A stretch of 10,055 nucleotides of DNA, from the NCBI GenBank assembly GCA_902827055.1, contig CADEHD010000051.1, positions 1-10,055 on the forward strand, written 5' to 3'. The notes beneath the pieces are model-generated. The model did not search any database, was not told the origin of the DNA, and saw only the letters and a list, made by a program, of their open reading frames with translations. Positions 1 to 8,217 of the stretch are shown here, piece after piece. The position numbers and the translations under genes are program-made. Every line of letters starts with the position of its first letter. Position 1 is the first letter of the stretch. This DNA is from an uncultured Chloroflexota bacterium. GTDB lineage: Bacteria; Chloroflexota; Dehalococcoidia; UBA2979.

Positions 1-569
1 GAGCGCTGTTGCCTCGGGAGGATGAGGCGCCCGAGGAGAATGCAGAGGAGGATGCCGCCGACCCCGAGGCGCTGCTCGCCGCGCTGCAGGAGTACCGGCG
101 GTACAAGCAGGCCGCCGACTACCTGCGCGCGCTCCAGGACGAGCATCGCGTGGGGTATCGCCGTGCGGCCGCGCCTCCCGAGTTGCCCCTGCCGACCGGG
201 CTCGAGGGCACAACGGTGGAGCGGCTGGCGCACCTGCTCCGGGGCGTACTCGAGCGGCTGCCCATCGAGGAGACGCGCCCGGCCGTGCGCCGCGAGCCGA
301 TCCGCCTCCGTGACCGCATCGCGCGGCTGGTGGGGCGTCTGGACGTGGCGGGGCAGGCGTCGTTCCTGGACCTCATCGGGGAGTCGCAGACGCGGGTCGA
401 GGTGGTGGTGGACTTCCTTGCGGTGCTGGAGCTCATCAAGGCGCGGTACCTGGAGGCGACCCAGGACGAGGCGTTTGGAGACATCCGGCTGGTGCGCCTC
501 CGGGGGGCGCCGACGGCGACCTTCGTGGCCGCGCAGGCGGAGCTCGATGGGGACTTCACCGGGACGTAG
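1..569 (+). CDS. scpA: Segregation and condensation protein A, C-terminal part (5' end outside window)
   Basis: ScpA is the kleisin subunit of the bacterial SMC-ScpAB condensin, bridging the SMC head domains during chromosome compaction and segregation in the cytoplasm. The frame is open from the left edge, with the first whole codon at position 3, and ends with TAG at 567-569. About 188 codons are present; full ScpA is usually around 250, so the N-terminal SMC-neck-binding part is missing. Visible signatures are the A-L-L-P segment and acidic linker, the LLAALQEYRRYKQAADYLRAL helix, and the C-terminal winged-helix region with VVVDFLAVLELIKAR followed by FGDIRL, which binds the SMC head in known ScpA proteins. 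The TTG at 9 is only an internal in-frame codon, not the start. No scpB follows; ribF does, after about 150 nt. The family call is firm; only the 5' extent is unknown. Confidence 0.9.
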   Translation, partial: ALLPREDEAPEENAEEDAADPEALLAALQEYRRYKQAADYLRALQDEHRVGYRRAAAPPELPLPTGLEGTTVERLAHLLRGVLERLPIEETRPAVRREPIRLRDRIARLVGRLDVAGQASFLDLIGESQTRVEVVVDFLAVLELIKARYLEATQDEAFGDIRLVRLRGAPTATFVAAQAELDGDFTGT

Positions 570-643
570 CGTCGGGCGCAGATTCGGCCGATGGTTACTG
601 TGCCGGGGGCTCGACTGCCGGCGATGGGCGCGCGAAGCCTCGT

Positions 644-672
644 TTGAAGGCCCGATCCGGGCGGTGTACGCT
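644..672 (+). promoter_or_regulatory. Possible promoter for ribF-tyrS-orphan
   Basis: TTGAAG at 644-649 and TACGCT at 667-672 are separated by exactly 17 nt, resembling a -35/-10 pair (4/6 and 3/6 matches to the sigma-70-type consensus). Transcription would start near 679 and give a leader of about 40 nt to the TTG at 719. A small inverted repeat, GCCCG-ATC-CGGGC (650-662), lies in the spacer; it could instead be a weak terminator after scpA. In a GC-rich genome such matches occur by chance, so this is only a candidate. Confidence 0.3.
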
Positions 673-705
673 CAGGATTACGTGGTTCGGCGCATGTGGC
701 GTACC

Positions 706-710
706 GGAGG
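706..710 (+). promoter_or_regulatory. Ribosome-binding site that decides the ribF start
   Basis: GGAGG lies 8 nt upstream of the in-frame TTG at 719, a normal spacing. The other nearby in-frame TTG (713) would be only 2 nt away, and the TTG at 644 has no such site. This favours 719 as the ribF start. Confidence 0.6.
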
Positions 711-718
711 GCTTGAGA

Positions 719-1666
719 TTGCTCCTGCTGCGGGAACAGCTGCGGCGTAGCGTCACCTCGCGGGAGCACGCGCTGTCCATCGGCGTGTTCGATGGCGTGC
801 ACGGCGGCCACCAGATGCTGATTCGGCGGATGATGGCCGAGGCCGCCTCGCGGCACCTGGCGACGGGCGTGCTCACGTTCCATCCGAGTCCCGTGAAGGT
901 GTTGCGGCCGGACGCGCCGTTCTTCTACCTCGATTCCCTGGAGCAGCGCGTCGAGCACCTGCGGGCGCTGCAGACGGACGCCGTCACCGTCGTCGATTTC
1001 ACCTCGGAGCTGGCGCAGGTGGCGGCGCGGGACTTCATGAGCGTGCTCGTGGAGGAGGCGCGGCTGCGGCTGCTGGTCATCGGTGAGGACTTCGCGCTCG
1101 GGCGGGGGCGCGAGGGCAACGTGCCCCGCCTGACCGAGATCGGTGAGGAGCTCGGGTTCGAGGTGATCGGCGTGCCCCTGCTGGCCGCATCGGAGGACCG
1201 TGTGTCCTCGACGCGGGTGCGGGGCGCGCTCGCCGTGGGGGACATGGCGCTCGTGACGGAGCTGCTGACGCGCCCGTTCACGATTCGCGGGCCCGTGGTG
1301 CACGGGGACGCGCGTGGCCGATCGATCGGGTTCCCGACGCTGAACATCGGGGTGGCGGCCGACCGGGCGCTGCCGCCGAACGGGGTCTACGTCACGCGAG
1401 CACGCCTGGAGAGTGGGCCGGTCTACGCCGGCGCGACCAACATCGGCGTACAGCCGACGTTCGACGGGCAGCAGCGGCGCGTGGAGACCCACCTGCTCGA
1501 CTTCGAGGGGGACCTCTACGGGCAGGTCGTGCGCATCGAGCTGTTGCACCGCCTGCGCGACGAGCGCAAGTTCGACGGCATCGAGGCGCTGATCGCGCAG
1601 ATCGGGAACGACGTGGTGGCCACGCGGGAGTACTTCGCCACGCACCCCCTCGAGGGTGGGGCGTGA
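719..1666 (+). CDS. ribF: Bifunctional riboflavin kinase / FMN adenylyltransferase (FAD synthetase)
   Basis: RibF phosphorylates riboflavin to FMN and then adenylates FMN to FAD in the cytoplasm. The TTG start at 719 gives 315 aa, close to the usual 300-320. The N-terminal nucleotidyltransferase domain (about 1-180) shows GVFDGVHGGH with the HxGH-type motif at 28-31, GEDFALGRGREGN at 122-134 and SSTRVR at 163-168. The C-terminal riboflavin kinase domain (about 185-310) shows the glycine-rich GPVVHGDARGRSIGFPTLNI segment with the PTxN metal/ATP motif at 206-209, NIGVQPTF at 241-248 and the expected catalytic Glu at about 256. The TGA stop overlaps the GTG start of tyrS, so the two are probably translationally coupled. 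No FMN riboswitch (RFN) consensus is visible in the 149-nt leader. The start codon is the only real uncertainty; 713 or 644 would add 2 or 25 non-conserved residues. Confidence 0.93.
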   Translation: MLLLREQLRRSVTSREHALSIGVFDGVHGGHQMLIRRMMAEAASRHLATGVLTFHPSPVKVLRPDAPFFYLDSLEQRVEHLRALQTDAVTVVDFTSELAQVAARDFMSVLVEEARLRLLVIGEDFALGRGREGNVPRLTEIGEELGFEVIGVPLLAASEDRVSSTRVRGALAVGDMALVTELLTRPFTIRGPVVHGDARGRSIGFPTLNIGVAADRALPPNGVYVTRARLESGPVYAGATNIGVQPTFDGQQRRVETHLLDFEGDLYGQVVRIELLHRLRDERKFDGIEALIAQIGNDVVATREYFATHPLEGGA

Positions 1667-2877
1667 GCCCGGCGCGGCGCATGGCGCCCGTCGACGAGCA
1701 GGTCGAGGCGTTGCTGCGCGGGACTGACTTCGGGGATCCGGCCACCGAGCGCACGATGCGCGCCGAGCTGCGCGAGCGCCTCGAGGAGGACCGCCCGCTC
1801 AACGTGTACTGCGGGTACGACCCCACCTCGGTGGACCTGACGCTGGGGCACACGCTGACGATGCGCAAGCTGCGGCAGTTCCAGGACTTCGGGCACCGGG
1901 TCACGTTCCTCATCGGCAACTTCACGGGGCTGGTGGGTGATCCGACCGACAAGAACAAGACGCGCCCGATGCTCACCACCGAGCAGCTGGCGACGAACGC
2001 GCAGACGTACGCCGAGCAGGCGTTTCGCATCCTGGATGCCGAGCGCACGGCCGTGCGTTACAACGCCGACTGGCTGTCGAAGCTCACGTTCGCCGAGGTG
2101 ATCCAGCTGGCGGCGCACTACACCGTCGCGCAGTTCCTGGAGCGGGAGAGCTTCGCGAAGCGGTACGCCGCGCACGAACCGATCCACCTCAGCGAGTCCC
2201 TGTACGCGATCATGCAGGCGCGCGACGCCGTGGAGCTCGAGGCCGACGTGCAGGTCGGCGGGCGCGACCAGCTGTTCAACCTCATGGCCGGGCGACCGCT
2301 GCAGCGCGAGTTCGGGCAACGACCGCAGGTTGTGATCACGCTGCCGCTGCTCGTTGGGACCGACGGCCACGAGAAGATGTCGAAGTCGCTCGGCAACTAC
2401 ATCGCGATGACCGACACCGCGCAGGAGATGTTCGGCAAGGTGATGTCGCTGCCGGACGAGACCATGCGCGACTACTACGTGCTGCTCACCGCGCTGCCCC
2501 TCGATGAGATCGAGAGCGTCCTTGCGGGTCCGCCGATGGAGGCGAAGAAGCGCCTCGGGCGGGAGATCGCCGGCTCGTTGCATGGGGACACTGCGGCGCA
2601 CGAGGCGCAGTCCTACTTCGAGGCCACGATCCAGCGTCGTGAGACGCCCGCCGAGATGCAGACGTACGTCCTGCCCGCAGAGCCGGACGCCGCCCGCCTC
2701 GATCGCGTGCTGCGGGAGGCGGGACTCGCGAAGAGCGCTGCCGAGGTGCGACGGCTCGTCGAGCAGGGTGCCGTCCTCGTGAACGGGGAGCGAGCCACCG
2801 ACTTCGCGACCTCGCTGGCGTCCGGGGACGAGCTCAAGGTCGGTCGGCACCGCTTCCTGCGCGTGGTTGGGGGCTGA
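1663..2877 (+). CDS. tyrS: Tyrosyl-tRNA synthetase
   Basis: TyrRS charges tRNA-Tyr with tyrosine using ATP. It is a cytoplasmic class I aminoacyl-tRNA synthetase that normally works as a dimer. The 404-aa protein has the Rossmann catalytic domain with YCGYDPTS at 49-56, the HIGH-type motif as LGHT at 61-64, GNFTGLVGDPT at 85-95, the tyrosine-site segment VGGRDQLFNL at 198-207 and KMSKS at 238-242. A C-terminal S4 RNA-binding domain follows (about 344-400, with RLDRVLREAGLAKSAAEVRR). The length and the GDPT and VGGRDQ segments fit the TyrZ-like bacterial branch. GTG 1663 overlaps the ribF stop by 4 nt (GTGA) and has GAGGGTGGGG just upstream; ATG 1681 is the alternative start and lacks a clear ribosome-binding site. 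No T-box leader is possible at this coupled start, so control is expected from the operon promoter. Confidence 0.95.
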   Translation: MSPARRMAPVDEQVEALLRGTDFGDPATERTMRAELRERLEEDRPLNVYCGYDPTSVDLTLGHTLTMRKLRQFQDFGHRVTFLIGNFTGLVGDPTDKNKTRPMLTTEQLATNAQTYAEQAFRILDAERTAVRYNADWLSKLTFAEVIQLAAHYTVAQFLERESFAKRYAAHEPIHLSESLYAIMQARDAVELEADVQVGGRDQLFNLMAGRPLQREFGQRPQVVITLPLLVGTDGHEKMSKSLGNYIAMTDTAQEMFGKVMSLPDETMRDYYVLLTALPLDEIESVLAGPPMEAKKRLGREIAGSLHGDTAAHEAQSYFEATIQRRETPAEMQTYVLPAEPDAARLDRVLREAGLAKSAAEVRRLVEQGAVLVNGERATDFATSLASGDELKVGRHRFLRVVGG

Positions 2878-2883
2878 CGAACG

Positions 2884-3342
2884 ATGCTCGACAGCAGCGA
2901 GGACCTGGAGCTCGACGCGATCACCGGCAACATCGGTGAGGCCGACGTGATCGCCCTCTACTTCCCGCTGATGCGCAAGACCCTGCTGCTGGACGCGCGC
3001 ACGAGCGCGAGCGACGGTCCACTGGTGTGCGTCGTGGAGATGGTGAACAGCACCCAGGAGCGCGTGCGGTCGCTGCGGCGGATGCGCCCGCGGTTCTCGC
3101 GGCCCGACTCGATCACGATGATCCCGTGGCTGCGGCGCATCGAGACGCTGTGCGCGACCGGTGTGTGGGGGCACGTGGAGCGTCGCCTGCTGGCGACCGG
3201 GGGCGCCGACGCCGTCGCCGCCGGCACCGCCTGCCTCGATGAGTTGCGGGCCTTCGAGCTGCGCGAGCTGCGGCGGGCCGTCACCGGCGAGCGCTACCAG
3301 ACCCTGTGGGGGCGTCCGGGCATCGGCGACCGGCGGGGCTAG
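2884..3342 (+). CDS. Conserved-looking protein of unknown function
   Basis: I do not recognise this 152-aa protein. The ATG start lies 6 nt after the tyrS stop, with GGGGG (2869-2873) 10 nt upstream as a likely G-rich ribosome-binding site, so it is almost certainly co-transcribed with ribF and tyrS. There is no signal peptide or membrane segment. Residues 20-39 look structured (ADVIALYFPLMRKTLLLDAR), then VCVVEMVNS (48-56), a basic stretch with RSLRRMRPRFSRPDS (62-76), MIPWLRRIETL (79-89) and a C-terminal helical half with ELRAFELRELRR. The many arginines flanking aromatic residues could suit a nucleic-acid or nucleotide contact, but that is speculation. Codon use matches its neighbours and antisense frames look like shadows, so the gene itself is well supported. 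It may be a lineage-specific family. Confidence 0.8.
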   Translation: MLDSSEDLELDAITGNIGEADVIALYFPLMRKTLLLDARTSASDGPLVCVVEMVNSTQERVRSLRRMRPRFSRPDSITMIPWLRRIETLCATGVWGHVERRLLATGGADAVAAGTACLDELRAFELRELRRAVTGERYQTLWGRPGIGDRRG

Positions 3343-3390
3343 GCCCGCACCCCGGACTGCGAGCGCTTCACCTTGACTGCCTGACTCCGG

Positions 3391-3407
3391 CGGCCCGACT
3401 CGGGCTG
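3391..3407. terminator. Possible bidirectional terminator between converging genes
   Basis: The 72-nt gap between the orphan gene (+, ends 3342) and the DUF255 gene (minus, ends 3415) holds a CGGCCCG-ACT-CGGGCTG hairpin: 7 bp including one G-U pair, loop of 3. There is no T-run on either side, so it would be a weak or Rho-assisted terminator. The convergent position is the main support. Confidence 0.35.
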
Positions 3408-3414
3408 ACCCCGC

Positions 3415-5571
<2,157 letters not shown>

Positions 5572-5846
5572 GGTCGGCTCGCCCCCCAAACATGTCACAG
5601 CATGCGCCAGCGTTGCGGCCGCCACGTCGACTGCTCGGGGCTCGGGCTCAGGGTCCACCACGAGAGAGAATCGCCCACCGGTCTCGGTGACGAGATCGTC
5701 GGGCGGGTTCGTCGAAGTTGGATTCGCCGCGAAGCGCTCCGCTCGCGGCCACGAGCAGCTGGCGGCGTTGCGATGGTGCGCCGTGCCGCTGCGGCCGCCG
5801 ACCTATCGTCGCACGGACGTTCGAGGTTGCCTAGCCAGCGAGCCGC

Positions 5847-6728
5847 CTAGAGCAGGCCGCGCTCCTTGAGCAGGGTCTGCATCGTGGCGCCGATCTGCGA
5901 CGGGGACTGGGCGATAGCCGCGCCCGCCTGCAGGAGGGCCAGCTTCTTGGCCTCGGCGGTGCCGGCCTTGCCCGCGATGATGGCGCCGGCGTGGCCCATG
6001 CGGCGGCCGGGGGGCGCCGTGGCGCCGGCGATGAAGGCCGCGACGGGCTTCTTCATCTGCGTGATGTACTCGGCGGCCTCTTGCTCGGCGGTGCCGCCGA
6101 TTTCCCCGATCAGCACGACGGCGGCCGTGTCGGGGTCGTTCTCGAAGAGCTCGAGCGCCTCGCGCTGGCTGGTGCCGATGATCGGGTCACCGCCGACGCC
6201 GACGCTGCCCGACTGGCCGATGCCGAGACGCGTGAGCTGGTCGACTGCCTCGTAGACCAGCGTGCCGGACCTCGAGATGACGCCGACGCTGCCCGGCATG
6301 TAGACATCGACGGGCATGATGCCCGCGCGGGCGAGGGCCATCGGGTTGATGACGCCGGGGCAGTTGGGGCCGATGAGGCGAGTCGTGGAGCCGCGGAGGT
6401 AGCGCTTCACGGCGACCATGTCCTTGACCGGGATGCCCTCGGTGATGCAGATCGCGACGGGGATGCCGGAGTCGGAGGCCTCGAGGATGGCGTCGGCCGC
6501 GCCGGCGGCGGGGACGAAGATCAGCGAGGCGTTGGCGCCGGTGGCGTCGACGGCCTGGCGCACCGTGTTGAAGACCGGAACGCCCTCGATTTCCTGGCCG
6601 CCACGGCCGGGGGTGACGCCGGCGACGACCTTCGTGCCGTAATCGAGCGAGTTGCGGGCCTCGCGTGCGCCGGCGGCGCCCATCCCCTGGATGAGCAGGC
6701 GGGTGTTCTCGTTCAGTAGGACGCCCAT
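5847..6728 (-). CDS. sucD: Succinyl-CoA synthetase alpha subunit (CoA-binding, phosphohistidine subunit)
   Basis: SucD pairs with SucC to interconvert succinyl-CoA + NDP + Pi and succinate + CoA + NTP in the TCA cycle. It carries the CoA site and the phosphorylated histidine. The 293-aa length is normal. Visible are GTKVVAGVTPGRGG (31-44), VFNTVRQAV (52-60), IGPNCPGVINP (119-129), the phosphate-helix motif SRSGTLVYE (152-160), GGDPIIGT (179-186), GEIGGTAEQE with the catalytic Glu at 209, and GRRMGHAGAII with the phosphorylated His at 246. The odd part is the first glycine loop: GMGAAG (15-20), one residue shorter than and different from the G-[FI]-T-G-x-x-G loop that grips CoA in E. coli SucD, and the Lys43 equivalent is Arg42. 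Other frames there do not restore the motif, so it is not a frameshift. ATG 6728 has GGGAG at 6735-6739, spaced 6 nt. It is 87 nt downstream of sucC, surely one operon. Confidence 0.93.
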   Translation of the reverse strand: MGVLLNENTRLLIQGMGAAGAREARNSLDYGTKVVAGVTPGRGGQEIEGVPVFNTVRQAVDATGANASLIFVPAAGAADAILEASDSGIPVAICITEGIPVKDMVAVKRYLRGSTTRLIGPNCPGVINPMALARAGIMPVDVYMPGSVGVISRSGTLVYEAVDQLTRLGIGQSGSVGVGGDPIIGTSQREALELFENDPDTAAVVLIGEIGGTAEQEAAEYITQMKKPVAAFIAGATAPPGRRMGHAGAIIAGKAGTAEAKKLALLQAGAAIAQSPSQIGATMQTLLKERGLL

Positions 6729-6772
6729 CGATGTCTCCCTGCGCGGGTGCGAGGCTGTTCAGGTAGGTGGGT

Positions 6773-6795
6773 GCGGTCGCCTTTCGGGCGGTCGC
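6773..6795 (-). other. Intercistronic hairpin / repeat between sucC and sucD
   Basis: On the transcribed (minus) strand GCGACCGCC-CGAAA-GGCGACCGC forms a CGCC/GGCG stem with a CGAAA loop, extended by an outer 3-bp GCG/CGC stem after a 2-nt mismatch. The same octamer (plus strand GCGGTCGC) occurs twice, at 6773-6780 and 6788-6795, with a third looser copy near 6807-6815. It may be a partial processing or stability element between the subunit genes, or only GC-rich spacer. Confidence 0.3.
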
Positions 6796-6815
6796 GTGCG
6801 TTGCGGGGCGGGTCG

Positions 6816-7976
6816 CTATCCGGCGGCCTGCACGGCCATGCGAGCGGCCTCGGCGAAGCCGTCGGCGCGCAGCAGGTCGATGCCGGAGTCGTCGAGGACC
6901 TTCATGCCTGCCTCGACGTTGGTGCCCGCGAGGCGAACGACCGTCGGCTGGGGGATGTAGCCCTCGCGCTTGGCGATCACAACGCCCTCGGCGATGACGT
7001 CCGTGCGCGCGAGCCCGCCGAAGATGTTGACGAGCACGGCGCGGACGTTGGGGTCGGCGCCGATGATGCGGAGTGCGGCGACGACCGCGTCCGGGTTGTT
7101 CTGGGTGCCGATATCGAGGAAGTTCGCGGGGGAGCCGCCCTCGAACATGATGGCGTCCATCGTGGCCATCGCGAGACCGGCGCCGTTGACGAGGCAGCCG
7201 ATGTTGCCATCGAGCTTCACGTAGTTCTCGATGCCCGCGTCGTTGGCCTCCACCTCGCGCGCGTCCTCCTGGGAACGGTCGCGAGCATCGAAGTGCGGGC
7301 GCTGCCGGTAGTCGGCGTTGTCGTCGATGGAGAACTTGGCGTCGGCGGCGAGGACGCGGCCGTCCGTGGTGACGACCAGCGGGTTGATCTCGGCGAGGGA
7401 GCTGTCGTTCTCCTCGAAGGCCCGCACGAGGGCGGACATCAGGGCCGTGGCCGGGCGGAGCAGGTCGCCATCGAGGCCCGTGGCGAAGGCAAGGGCGCGC
7501 GCCTGGTAGCCCTGGAAGCCGACCGTCGGGTCGACTCGCTGCTGGAAGATGCGCTCGGGCGTCGTGGCGGCGACCTCCTCGATGTCCATGCCGCCGGCCG
7601 CCGAGGCGATGACGACAGGCATGCCGGCCGAGTTGTCGATGATGACGCTGAGGTAGAGCTCGCGGGCGATCTCGATCTGCTCCTCGACGAGGACCGAGTG
7701 GACGGGCAGGCCCTGTGGGCCTGTCTGATGGGTGACCAGCTGCATCCCGATGATGTCGGCCGCGGCCTGGCGGGCCTCGGCGGGGCTGGAGGCGAGCTTG
7801 ACGCCACCGCCCTTGCCTCGGCCGCCCGTGTGTGCCTGGGCCTTGACGACGACCGGCCCTCCGAGCTCGCTGGCGACCGCGGCGGCATCCTCGGCGGTGG
7901 TGGCGACGCGGCCACGCGGGACGGGGACGCCGTACCGGGTGAGGAGTGCCTTGGCCTGGTACTCGTGCAGCTTCAT
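6816..7976 (-). CDS. sucC: Succinyl-CoA synthetase beta subunit (ADP-forming type)
   Basis: SucC supplies the nucleotide-binding ATP-grasp domain and the succinate site of the alpha-beta ligase. The 386-aa length matches the family (E. coli 388). The ATP-grasp part (about 1-240) begins with MKLHEYQAKALL and has VKAQAHTGGRGKGGGVK (44-60), EINPLVV with the Mg-binding Asn198, and Asp212 (E. coli Asn199 and Asp213). The ligase domain has DGNIGCLVNGAGLAMATMD with Asn264 of the succinate site, LVNIFGGLARTD (315-326) and VVRLAGTNVEAG. Two spots differ from the family: GTQNN (290-294) stands where nearly all homologues have GGGA/S, and the succinate loop reads GLA where E. coli has GIV. The first gene of the pair, it has GAGG (7983-7986) 6 nt before ATG 7976, and a candidate promoter at 8048-8076. 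Malate-CoA ligase is an alternative role but not favoured. Confidence 0.93.
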   Translation of the reverse strand: MKLHEYQAKALLTRYGVPVPRGRVATTAEDAAAVASELGGPVVVKAQAHTGGRGKGGGVKLASSPAEARQAAADIIGMQLVTHQTGPQGLPVHSVLVEEQIEIARELYLSVIIDNSAGMPVVIASAAGGMDIEEVAATTPERIFQQRVDPTVGFQGYQARALAFATGLDGDLLRPATALMSALVRAFEENDSSLAEINPLVVTTDGRVLAADAKFSIDDNADYRQRPHFDARDRSQEDAREVEANDAGIENYVKLDGNIGCLVNGAGLAMATMDAIMFEGGSPANFLDIGTQNNPDAVVAALRIIGADPNVRAVLVNIFGGLARTDVIAEGVVIAKREGYIPQPTVVRLAGTNVEAGMKVLDDSGIDLLRADGFAEAARMAVQAAG

Positions 7977-8013
7977 GTGACGCCTCGATGTGCGTGAGCA
8001 GCCTGTGGGTGGA

Positions 8014-8044
8014 GCGGGCGAGGGCAGCCCGAGAGGGCGCCCGC
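8014..8044 (-). other. Hairpin in the sucC leader
   Basis: GCGGGCG (8014-8020) and CGCCCGC (8038-8044) are perfect 7-bp inverted arms enclosing 17 nt, with a smaller GGG-CAG-CCC hairpin (8022-8030) inside. If sucC is transcribed from the candidate promoter just upstream, this structure lies in its 5' leader, 38-68 nt before the start codon. It shows no match to a riboswitch class I know. Confidence 0.35.
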
Positions 8045-8047
8045 GCG

Positions 8048-8076
8048 ATGGTAGAGGCGCGGGGGGATGGGCTCAA
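8048..8076 (-). promoter_or_regulatory. Candidate sigma-70-type promoter of sucCD
   Basis: On the minus strand TTGAGC (8076-8071) and TACCAT (8053-8048) are separated by exactly 17 nt. Each box matches 4 of 6 consensus bases. The predicted start near 8041 gives a leader of about 65 nt. The location, just upstream of the first gene of the operon, makes it the best promoter candidate in the window, although unproven. Confidence 0.45.
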
Positions 8077-8093
8077 GGAGAGGACGTAACGAG

Positions 8094-8128
8094 GTCGCGC
8101 CGGGCCCGCCACGCGCGCAGGGCGCGAC
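8094..8128. promoter_or_regulatory. Inverted repeat in the divergent sucC / phosphoesterase region, possible operator
   Basis: GTCGCGCC (8094-8101) and GGCGCGAC (8121-8128) are perfect 8-bp inverted arms 19 nt apart. The centre lies about 70 nt upstream of the predicted sucC transcription start and about 107 nt before the phosphoesterase ATG, a position suited to a regulator acting on sucC. GC-rich composition makes chance repeats likely. Confidence 0.3.
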
Positions 8129-8180
8129 GACCGCGTGGCGCCTGGAACCACGTCCGTGCTCACGAGGCCGGACTCGCACC

Positions 8181-8210
8181 TTGGCCCATAACGCGCCCAC
8201 CCGCGATGAT
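8181..8210 (+). promoter_or_regulatory. Possible promoter giving a leaderless phosphoesterase mRNA
   Basis: TTGGCC (8181-8186) and GATGAT (8205-8210) are 18 nt apart, each 4/6 to consensus, which would place transcription start at about 8217, directly at ATG 8218. No Shine-Dalgarno-like sequence precedes that ATG, consistent with a leaderless message. CATAAC (8187-8192) is an alternative -10 giving a short leader. Confidence 0.25.
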
Positions 8211-8217
8211 GCCGCGC

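Noticed and set aside
570..718. FMN riboswitch upstream of ribF
   Set aside because: No RFN-type conserved blocks seen by eye; only a 5-bp hairpin.
22..750. 242-aa plus-strand ORF over scpA
   Set aside because: Arg/Ser/Trp-rich frame-shifted shadow; the scpA frame shows family motifs to its stop at 569.
1516..3174. 552-aa minus-strand ORF opposite tyrS and its neighbours
   Set aside because: Antisense shadow of tyrS with biased composition; no start signal and no motif.
5572..5661. 30-residue N-terminal extension of the DUF255 protein from GTG 5661
   Set aside because: The family signature begins shortly after GTG 5571, which has a G-run ribosome-binding site; the extension has no family similarity that I can see.
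5830..5849. CTAG-flanked imperfect hairpin at the sucD stop as a terminator
   Set aside because: The stem has a mismatch and a 2-nt loop and overlaps the stop codon; no T-run follows.
6640..6700. Frameshift explaining the odd SucD glycine loop
   Set aside because: Neither alternative frame over this segment restores the usual T-G-x-x-G motif, and both flanks are in the same frame.
5847..7976. Malate-CoA ligase (MtkAB) instead of succinyl-CoA synthetase
   Set aside because: As I recall MtkA sequences, they keep the GGGA/S loop that is missing here, and no serine-cycle neighbour genes are present; succinyl-CoA synthetase remains the simplest call.
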